From the NCBI RefSeq assembly GCF_900187285.1, contig NZ_LT906470.1:1131501-1195500 (forward strand): 64,000 nucleotides of DNA, written 5' to 3'. This stretch comes from Veillonella rodentium (lineage in GTDB: Bacteria; Bacillota; Negativicutes; Veillonellales; Veillonellaceae). The notes beneath the pieces were generated by a model. It made no database searches and was not told the DNA's origin. It worked only from the letters and a program-made list of their open reading frames with translations. How positions within the stretch are numbered: the first letter of the stretch is position 1; each line of letters begins with the position of its first letter. Of this stretch, positions 57,388 to 64,000 are shown one piece after another. A program made the position numbers and the translations under genes.

Positions 57388-58225
57388 TCCACTTTAACCC
57401 CCTTGCCGCCATGCCTATGGCCATATCCCAATCAAGACATCCGATCTGGCATCGATTCCGACCACGACCTAACAATAGCAGAGGAATATATTCTATGTCG
57501 CCATACATATCTACAATAGAATTCAATTCACAGTGTTCCTTCGTAGTAAGTTCTTCGGTTCCATAAAAATGAACCCCTTTAATTTCATCTATACCGAACT
57601 GCTGTAATTTCTCCTCTAGTCTTATAATAGCCTCTTTTATATCTGATTCCGTTATAGGAACGATAAGATCCTGTACAGATACATCCTTCCACCAAGCCCA
57701 TAAATGCATTCCTTCCGGCTCTACAATCCCGGTTATGATTCCACTGCGTTGCATATAACTGTAACATATCGGTATAGGCCAACCATCAATAACATCTACC
57801 GGTGCATACGTATTCCGTATCCCCTGCTTCAACAACTCCAAATCATGACGATCAACAGCTACCATGAACATGTAGTAATTATGTCGCGGATATTCTCGAC
57901 GACATGCATCCATTTGAAAGCAATCTCCGTCAAAATCAAAATAGTCGTCCACATTCCATTTAATAAATTCTTTCACATCAAAATCATGCGGATCATAAGC
58001 AGCCATATGCATTTGTGTCTTTATATCCGCGACAATACTATACGCTCCGTCATCTAAATCATAAGTTTCAATAAATTTTGCTACATCTTCATCAATGGAA
58101 CCGGTTCGTTTCATTTCAAGTGCATCGATAATTACCATGGTTTTATTTTCAATATGTGCCGTTACACCGACGATTCTCTCATCGGTTACACATAGTCCTG
58201 CATGGACCTTTTTCTTTTCTTTCAT
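57371..58225 (-). CDS. PilM-like cytoplasmic pilus assembly protein
   Basis: 284 residues, no membrane segment. The fold is actin-like: the VHAGLCVTDERIVGVTAHIENK start and the VKEFIKWNVDDYFDFDGD region resemble PilM, which binds the N-terminus of PilN and anchors the pilus platform on the cytoplasmic side. It is shorter than typical PilM (about 350), and the nucleotide-binding motifs are not obvious, so the call rests largely on order: PilM-like, PilN-like, PilO-like. Start after GAGGAGAACAT. Confidence 0.65.
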   Translation of the reverse strand: MKEKKKVHAGLCVTDERIVGVTAHIENKTMVIIDALEMKRTGSIDEDVAKFIETYDLDDGAYSIVADIKTQMHMAAYDPHDFDVKEFIKWNVDDYFDFDGDCFQMDACRREYPRHNYYMFMVAVDRHDLELLKQGIRNTYAPVDVIDGWPIPICYSYMQRSGIITGIVEPEGMHLWAWWKDVSVQDLIVPITESDIKEAIIRLEEKLQQFGIDEIKGVHFYGTEELTTKEHCELNSIVDMYGDIEYIPLLLLGRGRNRCQIGCLDWDMAIGMAARGLKWIGQGW

Positions 58226-58234
58226 ATGTTCTCC

Positions 58235-58642
58235 TCAATATGGTTTCATAGAAACTACATGCATATGATGATTTGTATCAACCGTAACATACATATGAAT
58301 ACGGCTGCTAATTTCATATGATTTTATCTTGCCGTAACTGATTACATGTCGTGGTATATCTTTACGCTTATCGGCCTCAATATAAATTGTGCAATCCTTA
58401 TCATCAACAATCACTAGCGGTTCATTAAAATCCCATCCATTCCCGGATTTACAATAGCCGACAAACCAGTGCGCTCCCCGTTCAGCAGCATAATGAGCCT
58501 CTTCAAGATGTAATTCATCCATTGTATTACTTTCACATATTTGACATATATGAAGCCCGGTAAAAGCCACCAGTAACAAAAAAGTCATCGATAGTATAGC
58601 CACATATGTAATGAATCCCGCATTATAAGTCTGTGTGTTCAC
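58235..58642 (-). CDS. Prepilin-like minor pilus protein (PilX-like)
   Basis: About 135 residues starting GTG (58642) after AATGAGGGCGATA. A short N-terminus reading TYNAGFITYVAILSMTF leads into a long hydrophobic helix (YVAILSMTFLLLVAFTGLHI), followed by a helical stretch and a Cys-containing C-terminal domain. The AGF-I-T motif resembles the G/F prepilin cleavage site, but Glu at position +5 is missing. It overlaps the preceding gene by 20 bases. Likely a pseudopilin of the pilus tip. Confidence 0.6.
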   Translation of the reverse strand: MNTQTYNAGFITYVAILSMTFLLLVAFTGLHICQICESNTMDELHLEEAHYAAERGAHWFVGYCKSGNGWDFNEPLVIVDDKDCTIYIEADKRKDIPRHVISYGKIKSYEISSRIHMYVTVDTNHHMHVVSMKPY

Positions 58643-59225
58643 TATCGCCCTCATTCTCATCATGTATATACCAATTAAATAGCGTCCCTCGACCTATAGC
58701 CACTTCATAACCGGCTATACCGCCATATCCCTCGGTATATGACTTCTCTTTAGCAAACCTATTATTAATAAACCAATGTAAATGAACCACACCGTACTCA
58801 TCCATCGCAAATCCCTTATTCCGCGTATAATCTAAATGTCTTTTATCCGCAGTTCCGATAATGCGACTGCCGCTGACAGGTTGCAAACTGCCATCAGTTA
58901 ATTTACGATACAATGCATGTCGACGAATAGTGAATGTAGTTCTTTTATTATCATGAATCATGAGGCTTTGATTAGCATCCTCAACCGTTACAGGAAACTT
59001 ATTCCACATTATATGGGCTACTACCACACGCCGTGTATAACGACCATCCTCCATCATCGACACGCTATCGAGCAGCTTGGCATCCCACATGACGGCATAA
59101 AATATAACGCTCAACAGAATCGACAATATAATTGTAGAGATGGTTATACTGATAACAGTCGAGTATAAAATAAAGCCTGCTTGTTTATTTTTCTTAAGAC
59201 CCTTCTCATAATACTTACAATTCAT
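58623..59225 (-). CDS. Prepilin-like minor pilus protein (PilW-like)
   Basis: 200 residues. KNKQAGFILYSTVISITISTIILSILLS gives the positively charged leader, the G/F junction and a hydrophobic helix; Glu+5 is absent (Ser). The larger C-terminal domain (about 50-200) has repeated short strands. Length and position fit PilW-type minor pilins. Start: ATG after GCAGGATAT. It is separated by 60 bases from the gene upstream, the only real gap in this operon. Confidence 0.6.
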   Translation of the reverse strand: MNCKYYEKGLKKNKQAGFILYSTVISITISTIILSILLSVIFYAVMWDAKLLDSVSMMEDGRYTRRVVVAHIMWNKFPVTVEDANQSLMIHDNKRTTFTIRRHALYRKLTDGSLQPVSGSRIIGTADKRHLDYTRNKGFAMDEYGVVHLHWFINNRFAKEKSYTEGYGGIAGYEVAIGRGTLFNWYIHDENEGDSEHTDL

Positions 59226-59285
59226 ATATCCTGCCCAAAATAGAATGCCTATTTATCATACCCATACTACTCATAGGTTATACGC

Positions 59286-59720
59286 TTACTTTCGATGTTC
59301 AATATCCGTACACAATGTATAAACAATGTGCCCGTTATCTAACGCCTGTACGGTTATATGCTGCATAGGAACCCCTTTTGTATTAATAAGTGCAGCACCT
59401 TTTCTGAAAGTTATGTTCATACCGTTACCGATAACAAACTGTGACGGATAATCTCCGGCGGTAACATGTCCCGTTTTATAATATTCACACTTAGCTTCTT
59501 CCAAATATGTAAGAGTATCTTGCAAAATATGATCCCAATAATAAGCCCGTTGAACAGAAAGACTTGCCAACCAGAACACGGACAATACGACGGGCAGAAT
59601 AAATAGGATAATCATGGCTGATGCAAGTGCATCTCCATATAGAAAACCCGCGTCAGTGAATTTCCTCCCACCGTATACGCCCCGTTTGTACAGATATCCA
59701 GATACGATTTTTCTCACCAC
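59286..59720 (-). CDS. Prepilin-like minor pilus protein (PilV/ComGF-like)
   Basis: About 144 residues. TDAGFLYGDALASAMIILFILPVVLSVF combines a G/F-type junction with a hydrophobic helix; the +5 position after the glycine is Gly, not Glu (compare 59653-60114, where it is Glu). The GTG-GTG start follows AAGGAAA; the second GTG has better spacing. The reading frame overlaps the upstream prepilin gene by 68 bases. Assigned as minor pseudopilin by architecture and context only. Confidence 0.55.
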   Translation of the reverse strand: MVRKIVSGYLYKRGVYGGRKFTDAGFLYGDALASAMIILFILPVVLSVFWLASLSVQRAYYWDHILQDTLTYLEEAKCEYYKTGHVTAGDYPSQFVIGNGMNITFRKGAALINTKGVPMQHITVQALDNGHIVYTLCTDIEHRK

Positions 59721-60114
59721 TTTCCTTATCTAATAAAACTATTTCCGTCTCATCATACGGTAAACCGAAAGCAGAAAAGGAAATCGTCGTCAAGGACCTT
59801 TGACTTTCAATTGACGTTGGCAACTGTATATCAACGGTATGATGATACACATCTTCCGCAATGGTATATTTATTCTTATGCAGCACAAATGTCATGTGAC
59901 CCAAGCGATTGGACTTATGCCCCAACATAGACCATAACTGTACCTTTTTAATCATACATACGACCTCTTGTGTAGCTCCATTAAGAGTATAACGAGATGG
60001 TGTCGTTATCATAGGCATAGTTAGCGTGACAATGAGTATTACTAAACCGACGGTAATAACCCACTCCGCAAGTAGAGCACCTACCCTAGGACCTTTAAGC
60101 TGACGAGTATCCAT
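59653..60114 (-). CDS. Prepilin, GspH/FimT-like
   Basis: 153 residues. A basic leader (KGPRVG) is followed by ALLAEWVITVGLVILIVTL, where cleavage after Gly leaves Glu at +5, the canonical methylation/assembly residue. The C-terminal half has FSAFGLPYDETEIVLL and a beta-rich domain, as in GspH/FimT minor pilins. It overlaps the prepilin peptidase by 34 bases and the next gene by 68. It is the only prepilin in this set with a complete motif. Confidence 0.7.
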   Translation of the reverse strand: MDTRQLKGPRVGALLAEWVITVGLVILIVTLTMPMITTPSRYTLNGATQEVVCMIKKVQLWSMLGHKSNRLGHMTFVLHKNKYTIAEDVYHHTVDIQLPTSIESQRSLTTISFSAFGLPYDETEIVLLDKESGEKNRIWISVQTGRIRWEEIH

Positions 60115-60635
60115 CTATACAATATCTCCATATAACTTCCACCGTGTAATGCACACCAGCCGCCAAAGCATAGAAAGGGACCAAACGGTATATATCGTTT
60201 CTTATAGCCGCTCAGTAAGAGATAGAGTGAACCTGAGCAAAACGCTATGTAGAAGAAACAGATTAATTCCCACGGTGTCAACCATGTAGCGATAGCACAA
60301 AACCACTTTACATCACCTAGACCAAATCCCTTGTGACTGATATAGCGTATGAGAAATGTAATGAGGCCAACTACACAAACACCTGTAAAAACATTCGCTA
60401 AACTATAATCATTTATATAGCTGTATATACATCCTCCTATGGAAAGAATAACTACACCTTCATCAGGCAATATATAGTAATGCATATCGATGGTAGCACC
60501 TGCTAAGAGTATGAGTGAAAACACTGCATATAAAGCAACGTGAATATAAGATACTGCCTGCGTACAAAACCATAGAGGGAGCATTATGGATGCTACATAT
60601 ATAACTAAAGCGATAATATACTGTGTCCCTTTCAT
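60081..60635 (-). CDS. Prepilin peptidase, short form (A24 family, PilD/ComC-like)
   Basis: About 184 residues of membrane protein. It has the two catalytic aspartate motifs: GATIDMHYYILPD and GFGLGDVKW (GxGD). The N-terminal methyltransferase region with its zinc CxxC motif is missing, so it can cleave leaders but probably not methylate. Start: ATG at 60635 after AAGGATAAGCTT. The first complete gene of the pilus operon in this window, 86 bases after the truncated pilin. Confidence 0.88.
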   Translation of the reverse strand: MKGTQYIIALVIYVASIMLPLWFCTQAVSYIHVALYAVFSLILLAGATIDMHYYILPDEGVVILSIGGCIYSYINDYSLANVFTGVCVVGLITFLIRYISHKGFGLGDVKWFCAIATWLTPWELICFFYIAFCSGSLYLLLSGYKKRYIPFGPFLCFGGWCALHGGSYMEILYRWILVSLKVLG

Positions 60636-60720
60636 AAGCTTATCCTTATCAGACAAATACAAACTTACACATTATTGAAACTTAACAACATACAATCGTC
60701 TTTACAATTTCAGCCATCTA

Positions 60721-60891
60721 TCATGGTGTGTTTGGAGCCGTAACGACGACAGATTTACCTGTATTACCGCTTACCTGTTCATAACTGATGGTATATTCCT
60801 TACCTTTTGATGTTTTTACATGTTCCGTTAAATACCCTTCCTTATATAGACTTTCAACAGTCGGCGGTGTCTCTATGTTCTTATCGATCAT
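60721..60891 (-). pseudogene. Major prepilin (ComGC/PilA-like), 3' fragment cut by the prophage
   Basis: A 56-codon frame, ending at TGA 60721, reads MIDKNIETPPTVESLYKEGY and then LTEHVKTSKGKEYTISYEQV before a short Ser/Asn/Thr tail. It resembles the C-terminal part of a ComGC/PilA-type pilin (PTLxDLxxxGYL ... K). No prepilin leader is present, an in-frame TAA lies 9 bases upstream of the apparent ATG, and no convincing ribosome site fits, so the ATG is probably internal. Beyond it lies phage sequence. I infer that prophage integration removed the 5' end, which should be on the far side of the prophage, beyond 64000. Confidence 0.65.
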
Positions 60892-60918
60892 AAAAGGTTA
60901 TATCTCTTTAATTTATTT

Positions 60919-61025
60919 CATATTTCAAAATATGTTGTAATAATCAAAGTTTTATATCGTGGTTTATTAAAACCACTTACACAAAACACAATATTTAAAA
61001 TTCATTTTTTGACGAATTTTTGACG
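60919..61025. repeat. Candidate prophage attachment region with arm-type repeats
   Basis: Three structures lie between the pilin fragment and the phage terminator. A direct repeat TTTTTGACG occurs at 61006-61014 and 61017-61025 (period 11, one helical turn). A GTGGTTT-ATTA-AAACCAC hairpin is at 60959-60976, and CATATTT-CA-AAATATG at 60919-60934. Helically phased direct repeats next to the crossover are a hallmark of tyrosine-integrase arm sites. The core crossover site is not identifiable from one end. Confidence 0.5.
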
Positions 61026-61031
61026 GCAAAT

Positions 61032-61061
61032 AAAAAAGAGGGTAGCAATTACGCTACCCTC
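61032..61061 (-). terminator. Terminator of the phage late operon
   Basis: Stem GAGGGTAGC / GCTACCCTC, 6-base loop, TTTTTTATTT tail on the minus strand, 9 bases past the last phage gene. It should protect the pilin fragment and the pilus genes from phage transcription. Confidence 0.9.
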
Positions 61062-61069
61062 AATTTGTT

Positions 61070-61237
61070 TTATTTATCTAATTCTACTAAGCGGTGCAAC
61101 TTGCCATTAACAAACCACATTTCACAACGCACGTTGTTTTGGTCTACCAAGGTTGCCATATATAACCCCTCTTGGTTAGGTTGAATATCTTCTGTGAATT
61201 GATGTGTTTTTCCCTCGAATGTAAATACTTGTGCCAT
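61070..61237 (-). CDS. Small phage protein, function unknown
   Basis: 55 residues beginning MAQVFTFEGKTHQFTEDIQP and ending WFVNGKLHRLVELDK. Start ATG at 61237 after AAAGGAAAATATT. It is too short for most gene lists, yet the ribosome site, operon position and terminator support it. Not recognised; compact and acidic to neutral. Its place as the last gene before the attachment region resembles lysogenic-conversion or moron positions, but nothing in the sequence shows this. The 83-base gap upstream (61238-61320) holds only a short inverted repeat (AACTGT...ACAGTT). Confidence 0.6.
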   Translation of the reverse strand: MAQVFTFEGKTHQFTEDIQPNQEGLYMATLVDQNNVRCEMWFVNGKLHRLVELDK

Positions 61238-61320
61238 AATATTTTCCTTTCATCCAATACATCCCAACTGTCAACTAACAGTTGATTGTTGCAAGCCGTG
61301 CAACTCGGAGATAGATTAGA

Positions 61321-61899
61321 TCACCATGCCTTTACTGTATAAAGTACACTACCACCTTTAAATTGTGTTCCCTCAAAATGCCCTAGCATCTCAACTCTAC
61401 CAGCTTGATAACCGATAGTTTCATACATTTTCTTATCAATCACAGTAACACCAGCTTTTATTTTATGTTCTTTGTTTAGGTTAATCTTATACACATCGAC
61501 TTTTTGCTCGTCTGTGTTGGCCACTACTGCGGTTCTATCAGATTTTTCTGTGGCCACTTTAGGTAAGTTAGGGTTGCTATGTGCAATATCCTGTTTCACC
61601 TTTTCTGCAGCAACTTCAACTGTAGGCGCTTGCGTGTAGTATGTCGCTACTGGTTGAGTTCTTTCCTTTATGGAAATAACTTCTTGTGCTTGTTGTTCCG
61701 TTACATGAATTGCTTTTGACAATTCTGTAGGTGATTTAGATTGTTGCTGTGTAATCACAACAGGCTTTTCAATCTGTTTCTGTTTATACAGATGATAGCA
61801 TCCCATACAAATGAGTATGAATACTAGCATCGGAATTATGACCTGTATGGTGCGTTTATGTGTTTTTAGATAAGTTAGTACCTTATGTAGATAAAACAT
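61321..61899 (-). CDS. Membrane-anchored phage protein, possible i-spanin
   Basis: 192 residues. N-terminal basic segment, one membrane helix (VIIPMLVFILICMGCYHLY), then a periplasmic coiled-coil-rich stretch (about 40-110, rich in Gln, Glu, Val, Thr) and a beta-rich C-terminal part (VDVYKINLNKEHKIKAGVTV). This topology resembles inner-membrane spanins, which diderm phages need to fuse membranes. Position just after the endolysin supports it. No lipoprotein (o-spanin) partner was seen; a standard lipobox is absent. Function is inferred from topology and position. Confidence 0.45.
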   Translation of the reverse strand: MFYLHKVLTYLKTHKRTIQVIIPMLVFILICMGCYHLYKQKQIEKPVVITQQQSKSPTELSKAIHVTEQQAQEVISIKERTQPVATYYTQAPTVEVAAEKVKQDIAHSNPNLPKVATEKSDRTAVVANTDEQKVDVYKINLNKEHKIKAGVTVIDKKMYETIGYQAGRVEMLGHFEGTQFKGGSVLYTVKAW

Positions 61900-61903
61900 T
61901 CAC

Positions 61904-62563
61904 CTACACCCCCTCAACCTCTTTCATTAGCATTTTTAACGCTTTGAATTTCTCATCAGCAAATCTATTGTTTAGGCTATCTCTTAATGCACTACTATTC
62001 CATTCAAGGCTCATACACGTATCATAAATGCCAGCGATAATGTCATAATCAAAACGCTTATCATCGATGTAGGATAAGTTAGGCAGTTCAATATTCAATG
62101 CCTTTTCCATTAGCTTTAATGCATCATTGAACATATTAACGATTTCGCCAGTACCATATTGTACCGCTCTGCTCCATATAACATCCTTTAATGCATCAGA
62201 ATGTTTTTCTACATTAAAAAGATTTTGTCTTAGATACTCACACGCTACATCGTAGTATGCGGACTTAATATAATCGTGTTGCATCTTTTCAAAGCCTACC
62301 GCATCAACTGTACCTAACTCTTGCCACTTAGCAATGAAACCATCAGAATTGATTTCACCACTATCAATCAAGGCTCTTGCATAGTCAGTATAAAAACCAC
62401 CTTGTTTTAAACCCCAACCAAGGAACGCATCAACACTACCACAATTACTTGCTAGTTGATATGTTCCATAAGAGATACCGCCAGCATCATTGATGCCACT
62501 AGATACACACGCTGGATCTCCATTACTTTCATACTCAGCACTTAACTGTCCTAATTCAGCCAT
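61904..62563 (-). CDS. Phage endolysin, VgrG3-C/GH46-like muramidase
   Basis: 219 residues, no signal peptide. LGQLSAEYESNGDPACVSSG and INDAGGISYGTYQLASNCGS match the type VI VgrG3 C-terminal/chitosanase-like muramidase family by eye; Glu in YESNGDP is the likely catalytic acid. The rest is helical (about 90-200). It should cleave the peptidoglycan glycan backbone. Without a signal it depends on the holin for export. Start: ATG after GGAGTAATTAAA. Confidence 0.7.
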   Translation of the reverse strand: MAELGQLSAEYESNGDPACVSSGINDAGGISYGTYQLASNCGSVDAFLGWGLKQGGFYTDYARALIDSGEINSDGFIAKWQELGTVDAVGFEKMQHDYIKSAYYDVACEYLRQNLFNVEKHSDALKDVIWSRAVQYGTGEIVNMFNDALKLMEKALNIELPNLSYIDDKRFDYDIIAGIYDTCMSLEWNSSALRDSLNNRFADEKFKALKMLMKEVEGV

Positions 62564-62568
62564 TTTAA

Positions 62569-62760
62569 TTACTCCTTTTCTTTGTCATTGCTGCCCCCAT
62601 TCATATATTGGGAACGCTTAACACCACCTGTAGCACCGATATATCCACCTAATACACCAACTATTACACTTGCCAAGTCTTTTTGTTCAAGATAAATAGT
62701 CATGATTAATGCGGCTGCAAGTGCCACTAAGGTTATAGTGTCCTCATAATTAATCTTCAT
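62569..62760 (-). CDS. Small phage membrane protein, probable holin
   Basis: 63 residues with two hydrophobic stretches (TITLVALAAALIMTIYL and LASVIVGVLGGYIGATGG) and a charged tail (SNDKEKE). The size, topology and position directly before the endolysin fit a class II holin. It overlaps the upstream gene by 4 bases. Confidence 0.65.
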   Translation of the reverse strand: MKINYEDTITLVALAAALIMTIYLEQKDLASVIVGVLGGYIGATGGVKRSQYMNGGSNDKEKE

Positions 62761-63302
62761 TTAATCGCATCCTTTATTGATTTTACGAACGCTATCAACT
62801 CTTTAACCAAACTCATTGCACGTTGAAACCATGCACTTTCTACAAATTCAAGTTCAATCATATTCTCTACAATCGATGCTAATTCAACCATGATTGGTAC
62901 TAGATACATCAATGTAGATAGAAACACATCAATGCGACATAACATAGGAATATCCACATCAGGCAAGGTTAAGAGAATGAAAGATAAGAGGAATAACCAC
63001 GGATAAGATTTAACTAGCTTTTTAGTCATATCTGCTCGTAGCTTTCCGCTTACTAGAAATCTGCGTTGGTGTCCATCGACTTCAACGCTTGCCCATCCTC
63101 GCCATATGATTGCAAGGAACATATTCTTAATGGTTAATTCTCTATTAGTAGCCAAATTAAAATTACGTGCCTCGACTAAGACACGTAAGAACGTATCAAC
63201 AAAAACCAATACAACACTTGTAAATATGGCTAGTGATATTCTCACCGCCTCACTCACACTAAAAACCTCTACCATAAATGGTGGAAGAAAAACTTCAATC
63301 AT
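62757..63302 (-). CDS. Multi-span phage membrane protein, unknown function
   Basis: 181 residues with about three membrane segments (VRISLAIFTSVVLVFVDTFL; YPWLFLLSFILLTLP; FLSTLMYLVPIMVELASI) and a charged loop (ARNFNLATNREL). It is next to the holin-like gene and could be a second holin/antiholin component or a superinfection-exclusion protein. The ATGA overlap with the downstream holin gene suggests coupled translation. Confidence 0.45.
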   Translation of the reverse strand: MIEVFLPPFMVEVFSVSEAVRISLAIFTSVVLVFVDTFLRVLVEARNFNLATNRELTIKNMFLAIIWRGWASVEVDGHQRRFLVSGKLRADMTKKLVKSYPWLFLLSFILLTLPDVDIPMLCRIDVFLSTLMYLVPIMVELASIVENMIELEFVESAWFQRAMSLVKELIAFVKSIKDAIK

Positions 63303-63304
63303 AC

Positions 63305-63787
63305 TTACTCTCCAATTCGTTCTATCTTAATGGTTAGTTTACTATCGCTAGTTAATATTTCTTTTCTCCATCCATCAACATTAAATATAGCTTTTTGATT
63401 AGGGAAACTTGCTACAGTAAACACATTAACCTCAATGTCTTTTGATGTAGCAACGCTAAACTCATTACTTTCATTACGACTTGCGCTTACTGTGGCTCTA
63501 TATCTTCCTTTAGGTAAATACACAAACATTTTTTCAGTTCCTCTAACATCATTTGTGTACTTTTGCCAATTCCAAGTAGTAAATAAAATAGGGCTTGTTT
63601 GAACATAACTCTTGCTACCATTCGATGTACGTTGCACCACAAGGGCGGTTTTATCCGCCCCTAATCGTGCATAATATGTTTTCCCATTAATAACTATTGG
63701 TAGTCGATTATCGCCTACATCACGCAAGTTATCAGTCAGTTCAAATGTTAGTGTATCGTTTCCTTTCTTAACTTTTAAGTTAGGCAT
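63305..63787 (-). CDS. Phage tail-associated protein, unknown
   Basis: 160 residues with a beta-rich pattern and no membrane segment. LPIVINGKTYYARLGADKTA and GRYRATVSASRNESNEFSVA look like Ig-like or fibre-accessory strands. It abuts the tail-fibre gene (overlap 1 base) and precedes the lysis genes, so it is probably a structural or host-binding accessory. I do not recognise the family. Confidence 0.45.
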   Translation of the reverse strand: MPNLKVKKGNDTLTFELTDNLRDVGDNRLPIVINGKTYYARLGADKTALVVQRTSNGSKSYVQTSPILFTTWNWQKYTNDVRGTEKMFVYLPKGRYRATVSASRNESNEFSVATSKDIEVNVFTVASFPNQKAIFNVDGWRKEILTSDSKLTIKIERIGE

Positions 63788-64000
63788 TATTCAACATACA
63801 CCTCATTTCCACCATTAGCACTCCACAATTTCAATCGGCTATTCAAGGATGTTTGTACTCTTCCCCAACTTTTCCATGTATTCGCCATAAACATTCTGTG
63901 GTATGTTTCGCCATTGAACGCATGGAATGTTTGGTCAATCATTGCACCTTTGCCAAAGTTCATTACGATTAACATACCTTGTTTGTGGCTACGTGGTGGG
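63787..64000 (-). CDS. Phage tail fibre, C-terminal part (partial)
   Basis: The frame runs off the right edge; only the last 71 or so residues are visible. The segment GMLIVMNFGKGAMIDQTFHA and RMFMANTWKSWGRVQTSLNS, ending WSANGGNEVYVE, is the typical repeated tip of phage tail fibres (W-S-W-x-R/K type). It probably determines host attachment. The internal ATG at 63975 is not the start, since the frame continues upstream without a stop. Confidence 0.6.
   Translation of the reverse strand, partial: PPRSHKQGMLIVMNFGKGAMIDQTFHAFNGETYHRMFMANTWKSWGRVQTSLNSRLKLWSANGGNEVYVE

Larger units (their letters stand above)
60892..64000. mobile_element. Prophage, right part (lysis and tail-fibre end), truncated by the window edge
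   Basis: From the pilin fragment to the window edge there is only phage-type content, all on the minus strand: tail fibre, tail-associated protein, membrane proteins/holin, endolysin, spanin-like protein, small ORF, terminator, and an attachment-like region. Late gene order (tail fibre, holin, lysin, att) is typical of temperate tailed phages. No integrase or repressor is in the window, so they should lie at the other end. The exact boundary is uncertain (about 60892-60935). Confidence 0.82.

Noticed and set aside
60892-64000. A Mu-like transposable phage
   Set aside because: I see no Mu-like end sequences, and lysis genes next to an attachment-like region suit an integrase phage. The missing end means it cannot be fully excluded.

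Overview
The window looks like a low-GC diderm Firmicute, most probably Veillonella or a close relative in the Negativicutes; the genus is my inference from gene content and was not tested by a search. The Firmicute side shows in CtsR/McsA, a perfect CIRCE element on groESL, the SufU-type scaffold, CcpN with its kinase-regulator partner, and MutS2. The outer-membrane side shows in a MacAB-type efflux system and a PilM-PilN-PilO type IV pilus assembly set. Almost every gene is on the minus strand; the plus-strand exceptions are an AdoMet decarboxylase-like gene, rpmB, a class A PBP and an IS.

Layout. 1-700: start of the ctsR-mcsA heat-shock operon, with the CtsR promoter/operator. 765-1271: a decarboxylase-like protein that lacks the self-cleaving serine. 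1335-7107: sufCBDSU plus a HAD phosphatase, behind a strong promoter and a leader with a terminator-like hairpin. 7215-11350: lysA, a DoxX protein, groEL and groES. 11376-17032: thiL-tsaE-tsaB-rimI-tsaD (tRNA t6A synthesis), followed by a PdtaS-like kinase and an ANTAR RNA-binding regulator. 17149-21929: GerMN lipoprotein, amidase, MBL-fold lipoprotein, NAD(P)HX repair enzyme, AcpS. 22210-23263: an unrecognised propeller-like protein and tRNA-Leu(CAA). 23271-28847: surE, a glycosyltransferase, pssA, psd, wecG/tagA, guaB. 28921-38869: tautomerase, recG, rpmB, dgt-like, the PEP synthase module (ppsR, ccpN, ppsA), a Nudix enzyme and tyrS. 39026-42432: class A PBP, then a frameshifted IS30-family element. 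42465-56270: mutS2, U32 protein, pheST, thioesterase, MacAB-like efflux, pfkA and a shikimate kinase-like gene.

56427-60891 is a tightly overlapping type IV pilus/competence operon: prepilin peptidase, four prepilin-like proteins, then PilM-, PilN- and PilO-like proteins. Its first gene in the window is only the 3' end of a major (ComGC/PilA-like) prepilin. Directly upstream a prophage begins and runs off the right edge: attachment-like repeats, terminator, small ORF, spanin-like protein, endolysin, holin, a second membrane protein, a tail-associated protein and a tail fibre. I infer that the prophage integrated inside the pilin gene, separating its 5' end, which should lie beyond 64000, from its 3' end. 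Prophage state would then control pilus formation and natural transformation, as in Listeria comK active lysogeny. This is the most interesting locus here.

Other points to check are the suf leader attenuator, the long gene overlaps (pilN/pilO and the shikimate kinase-like gene/pfkA), the IS inserted between mutS2 and its probable terminator, and the diderm-type lysis cassette of the prophage.
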